Of a stretch of 64,000 bases of DNA, positions 60,595 through 64,000 are shown in pieces. The notes under the pieces are model-generated. The model had not been told where the DNA came from. It made no database searches and saw only the letters and a program-made list of their open reading frames with translations. The position numbers were made by a program, and so were the translations under genes. The stretch is from Mixophyes australis. Its lineage: Eukaryota; Chordata; Amphibia; Anura; Limnodynastidae. Numbering within the stretch: the first letter of the stretch is position 1; every line of letters begins with the position of its first letter. The stretch lies in contig JAVHZZ010000002.1 of NCBI GenBank assembly GCA_036250195.1, positions 274,602,960 through 274,666,959 on the forward strand, written 5' to 3'.

Positions 60595-61407
60595 ATGGAG
60601 GAAGTACTGAGAACCCTTGTGAATGTGGCCGCTGCGCAGCAACAGCAGCAAGCTCAGATGCTACGAGTTGCTGAGGCAAAGGTGGAAATCACAAGGCTCT
60701 TAAGAGAAGAGTTAAGCCAGGTGAGACATGACAGAAATGAACCACTTGGCCCTGTTCTCCAGAAAATGTCGCCAGGTGATGACATAGAAGCATATCTGGT
60801 GTCCTTTGAGAGACTTGCAAAAAGGGCAAAATGGCCTCCTAAAGATTGGGCGGAGAGGCTGGTGCCATATCTGACTGGTGAAGCTCAGCGAGCGTATATG
60901 GATCTAGATGAGGAATGGGCCTCTGATTATTTGTGCCTAAAGTCTGAGATATTGGCTCGCATTGGAGTTTCCGGGCCAGGCCGAGCCCAGCGCTATCACC
61001 AATGGCGCTATGATAAAGAAAAACCGGTCAGAGCGCAAGTGGCTGAGCTTTCTAAAATTTTAAAGAAATGGCTGCAGCCTGAGGAGAATTCACCTTCTCG
61101 GATTATTGAAGTTCTGGCGATAGATCACTGCATCCGGGGGCTGAACCACGATTTGCAAAGGTAGATTCTACAATCAGACCCACAAACTTATGAAGAGCTT
61201 GCCACAGTGGTAGAAAGGTTTTGTGCGCTACTGCAAATGACGCCAAAGCCGCTGCCACGCCAAAAGCCAGGTTTGACAATCCTTGCTACAGGGCCCAATG
61301 GCAAAACTGCTACGGACAGAGTGCCAGGTGCAAAGCCATCTAGGCTGAAGTGTTTTGAATGTGGTGAGCCAGGCCACTTTAAGGCAGAGTGTCCTAAACT
61401 ACCGTAA
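60595..61407 (+). pseudogene. gag: Gmr1-like gag with SCAN-like region and zinc knuckle, in-frame stop
   Basis: From ATG 60595 one frame runs 189 codons to a TAG at 61162-61164, then continues in the same frame to a TAA after PKLP, about 270 codons in all. The N-terminal part has a Gln run and the helical region MSPGDDIEAYLVSFERLAKR, WAERLVPYLTGEAQRAYMDL and RAQVAELSKILKKWLQPE. This resembles the SCAN domain, which is thought to derive from a Gmr1-like gag. The C-terminal CX2CX4HX4C knuckle (CFECGEPGHFKAEC, 61351-61392) binds RNA. Gag forms the particle that houses reverse transcription. The single TAG is the only visible lesion. Confidence 0.8.
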
Positions 61408-61460
61408 CCCATGGACTGTTCCGTGGCACATATTGGGCCTGCTTTCCAAGCTGTTTTACC

Positions 61461-62115
61461 ATGAGTCCCACATCAGGAAGTCCTTGTTTGTTCCGGGTGA
61501 CTGTGCTAATCAACCAAAACCTTGTTCTGGCCTTGGTTGACTCGGGGAGTGAACTCTCATTGGTTTCCAGCTTTGCCTTACCCGAAACCATAACTTCTCG
61601 GTTGCCCAAGGTGAAGGTTCTATGCGTACATGGCATGACAGAGGAGTATAAAAGAACAATACTACCAGTCACACTCAAAGACAAAACTGTTATGGTTGTA
61701 GCTGCCATAGCACCTAAACTCCCATATCCACTCATTTTGGAGCGAGACTTCCCACTGTTTAATGATGTCCTCGGTGAGCGGATCCGGCCAGACATGCCGG
61801 CAACTGATGCAACGGTCGGAAGCCCGGTCTTAAAGGAACCGGCTAAGAATCCACAACATCTGGACATCGATCTTTGGGAACCGCCAAACCGGAATGCCAT
61901 CCTGGGAGTCACAGCAGGAGTTTCACAAAAGCATCCACCTGCAGGGAAACATGGACAGTCCAAACTAGCATTGGTCGGTGATGTCACAGATGAGCCCACC
62001 CCGCCTGTCAGTGAGGATACGGACTGGTCCGCAATACCAATTTTGTTTCCTCTGCAGGACTTTGCTCGAGACCAACTTAATGATGCCACTTTGGAACATG
62101 CCTTTAAAAGTGTGA
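61461..62115 (+). pseudogene. pol: Gmr1-like protease region of pol
   Basis: The frame from 61461 reads VLINQNLVLALVDSGSELSL, with the aspartic protease active site DSG at residues 27-29, then the strand KVKVLCVHG and YPLILERDFPLF, where the usual LILGRDFP has Glu for Gly. This protease cuts the element's own polyproteins. It is in a different frame from gag, as is common for pol. A frame change near 62115 leads into the integrase frame (NGVAKATQPAEAIPYFIVKN), breaking the polyprotein. The integrase follows directly. Confidence 0.75.
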
Positions 62116-63192
62116 CTAAATGGGGTAGCGAAAGCCACCCAGCCTGCAGAAGCTATACCATATTTTATTGTTAAAAATAATTTCCTGTATAGAGTTGCTA
62201 ATGTACAGGGGGAAAAAGTAGAACAATTAATGGTTCCTCAGGTCCATGTAACCCTAGTGTTAAAAGCAGCACACACACATGTCTGTGGGGGACACCTAGG
62301 GGAGGATAAAACACGGGAACGAGTTCTGCTTAGGTTTTACTGGCCCAGGGTACACATGGCAGTGAAAAAGTTTTGCCGGTCCTGTCCCATTTGTCAAAGA
62401 ACCTGTCCCAAACCCATGTACAGGGCACCTCTCATTCCAATACCAATAGTACAAGTTTCCTTTCAACGGATAGCTATGGACCTTGTGGGGCCACTGGAAA
62501 AATCCGCACGTGGGCACCAATATATACTAGTGGTGCTTGACTATGCAACCAGGTATCCAGAGGAAATTCCTCTACGAAACATAAAGTCCAGCACCATAGC
62601 TAGAGAACTTGTATTGATGTTTACACGTTTGGGAATACCCAAAGAAATTCTCAGAGATCAGGGTACTCCATTCATGTCTAAACTGATGAAGGACATGTGC
62701 CAGTTGCTAGGGGTTACAGTGCTTCACACCTCTGTATACCATCCACAAACAGATGGCTTGGTGGAACGCTTTAACCGCACATTAAAGCACATGCTCAGGA
62801 AAGCAGTGGCTCAAGAAAAAAAAGATTGGGACACTCTTATTCCCTATTTCATGTTTGCCATCCGTGACGTACCTCAAGCTTCAACAGGGTTTAGTCCCTT
62901 TGAGTTATTGTTTGGGAGACAGCCCAGGGGTATCATGTATATGTTAAAAGAAGGGTGGGAGCAGCAAGGTCCTAGAGAGCCAAATCTGGTACAATTTGTG
63001 TCCGAAATGTATGAAAGGCTAGGAAAGATAGGTCCCATTGTTCAGCAACATGTAAAAGAGGCTCAGGAACGACAGAGAAAAAGTTATGATAAAAGTGCTG
63101 TTGTTCGATCTTTCAAGCCTGGGGACAAGGTCCTAGTCCTGGTTCCCATCCAGGAAAGCAAACTTTTCGCCCATTGGCAGGGTCAATACGGA
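62115..63192 (+). pseudogene. pol: Gmr1-like integrase region of pol
   Basis: The open part from 62230 holds the HHCC zinc-binding module (AHTHVCGGHLG, then CPICQ at residues 52-55 counted from 62230). The DDE core has D84 (AMDLVGPL), D143 (LRDQGTPF) and E179 (DGLVERFN). All catalytic residues are present. The integrase inserts the DNA copy into the genome. The C-terminal domain begins (FKPGDKVLVLVPI) and is cut by an insert at 63193. Its remainder (VLEAVSPVNYRVRQLG, LYHVNLLKPW) continues at 63397. Here it precedes the reverse transcriptase. Confidence 0.85.
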
Positions 63193-63393
63193 GGAGGAGA
63201 CAAGGGAGGGAGCCGAAGTACCAGCTGACGTGACCGCGTGACCGCAAGGTAAGTAGTTTCTTTTCTTTTTTTTGCAGGATTTTTTTTTTCCATTAAGAGC
63301 GCTGCCCTCTTGCCACAACCAAAACTCCTTCTGGGCCACATTTACAGGCGTGCTGGGCCGCATGCAGCCCGCGGGCCATGGGTTGGACAACCT
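63193..63393. mobile_element. Insert with a hAT-like end, splitting the integrase
   Basis: About 200 bp interrupt the integrase C-terminal domain. The right end GGGCCATGGGTTGGACAACC, reverse-complemented, resembles hAT-type ends (GGTTGTCCAACCCATGGCCC). The left end is not a clear match and no 8-bp duplication was found, so the insert may be truncated or rearranged. It introduces the TGA at 63226. Confidence 0.5.
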
Positions 63394-64000
63394 GTTCTAG
63401 AGGCTGTCAGTCCTGTCAATTACAGAGTCCGCCAGTTAGGTAGGAGAAGGGAGAAGCAATTATACCATGTTAACCTCCTTAAACCTTGGCATGATGAGAA
63501 AACCTCTCCTCAGGTAGTGAGTACTGCCATTGAAAGGTCTGAAGTGCCCATAGAGCCAGCTTTGTCCATTCAGCAGAGACAACAGACTGAAGAAATGATT
63601 CGCCGGAACAGGGATGTCTTCTCTTCCATTCCTGGGCACACTACCTTAATCGAACACAACATTGTCACTGCGCCAGGAGTCATTGTAAAGCAGAAGCCGT
63701 ATCGTATTCCAGAAGCCAGACGGGTGGACGTGAGAAAGGAAGTCGAGAAGATGCTCCAGTTAGATGTGATTGAAGAGTCCACTAGTGAGTGGAATAGTCC
63801 CATTGTGCTTGTTCCGAAACCCAATGGGACAATTAGGTTCTGCAAAGACTTTAGGCGCCTAAACAGTATGTCGCAGTTTGATGCCTATCCGATGCCACGT
63901 GTGGATGAACTAGTGGAAAATCTTGCTGGTAGCAATTAATTAACAACTCTTGATCTAACAAAGGGTTATTGGCAAGTTCCCCTGACTTCCTCGGCCAAGC
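63394..64000 (+). pseudogene. pol: Gmr1-like reverse transcriptase region of pol (partial)
   Basis: After the integrase tail the frame reads NRDVFSSIPGHTTLIEHNI, KQKPYRIPEARRVDVRKEVE, VIEESTSEWNSPIVLVPKPN and FCKDFRRLN, the ordered N-terminal blocks of a Gypsy RT. The frame reaches a TAA at 63937-63939 (LAGSN-stop), where related elements normally continue into the next block. Coding then resumes as LTTLDLTKGYWQVPL (motif A with its catalytic Asp). The window ends before the YxDD block, RNase H and 3' LTR. Confidence 0.85.

Larger units (their letters stand above)
60037..64000 (+). mobile_element. Gmr1-like Ty3/Gypsy retrotransposon (5' part)
   Basis: Order on the plus strand: LTR (60037-60528), primer site (60531-60548), gag with zinc knuckle, protease, integrase, then reverse transcriptase, which runs off the window. 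Integrase ahead of RT is the order of Ty1/Copia and of the Gmr1 clade of deuterostome Gypsy elements, not of typical Ty3/Gypsy. The RT and integrase sequences are Gypsy-like, so Gmr1 is the best fit. It carries an in-frame stop in gag, a frame change before integrase, a 200-bp insert after integrase and a stop in RT, so it is defective. Confidence 0.88.

Noticed and set aside
61394..62089. 231-codon minus-strand frame
   Set aside because: Opposite-strand shadow of the Gypsy protease region.
63260..63290. Short intron (GTAAGT donor and TTTTTTTGCAGG acceptor) after the integrase
   Set aside because: Only about 30 bases separate the two motifs, too short for a vertebrate intron, and they lie inside the insert.

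Overview
The window looks like vertebrate, most likely anuran amphibian, intergenic DNA. I infer this from the mix of repeats: L2 and CR1 LINEs whose 3' ends look like common frog repeats, tyrosine-recombinase and Harbinger remnants, hAT and Harbinger-like MITEs, Ty3/Gypsy elements and an endogenous retrovirus (ERV) family. No single-copy host gene, exon series, rRNA or functional tRNA is recognisable. Almost everything that can be named is a transposable element or a tandem repeat.

Layout. 1-14.7 kb is mostly AT-rich unique DNA holding a CpG-rich MITE (224-436), a decayed tyrosine-recombinase retroelement with an SGNH-hydrolase gene (about 5.8-8.4 kb), a tRNA-derived SINE head, a Tc1/mariner fragment and a second MITE. 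14.7-27.5 kb is a minus-strand ERV: 3' LTR at 15583-16876, internal region 16877-23054, and a tandem LTR-plus-flank array at 23055-27539 instead of a simple 5' LTR. 27.5-36.4 kb has scattered LINE pieces, a Harbinger transposase pseudogene and G-rich or degenerate minisatellites. 36457-46306 is a second copy of the same ERV family on the plus strand. It has a broken gag, no recognisable pol and only its 3' LTR. It was later invaded by a CR1 fragment, a solo Gypsy-type LTR and a Penelope-like insertion carrying a hammerhead ribozyme motif. 46.3-52.1 kb is tandem repeats, including 78-79 bp minisatellites and a 1.2 kb pyrimidine tract. 52.1-53.7 kb is a 5'-truncated CR1. 54.1-59.6 kb is an L2 element with a 1962-bp internal tandem duplication. 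60037 to the right edge is a Gmr1-like Ty3/Gypsy element (LTR, tRNA-Leu primer site, gag, protease, integrase, then reverse transcriptase), running off the window.

The best leads come from comparing the two ERV copies. Each acts as the empty site for insertions in the other, which fixes element ends and target duplications exactly. The array at 23055-27539 carries the same ATCG flank at three LTR edges. It is best read as a tandem duplication of a whole provirus, followed by collapse to a solo LTR and a second round of unequal exchange. The hammerhead motif near 42.8 kb and the integrase-before-RT order of the Gypsy element are the other main points. All open reading frames are damaged to some degree; none is claimed as an active host gene.
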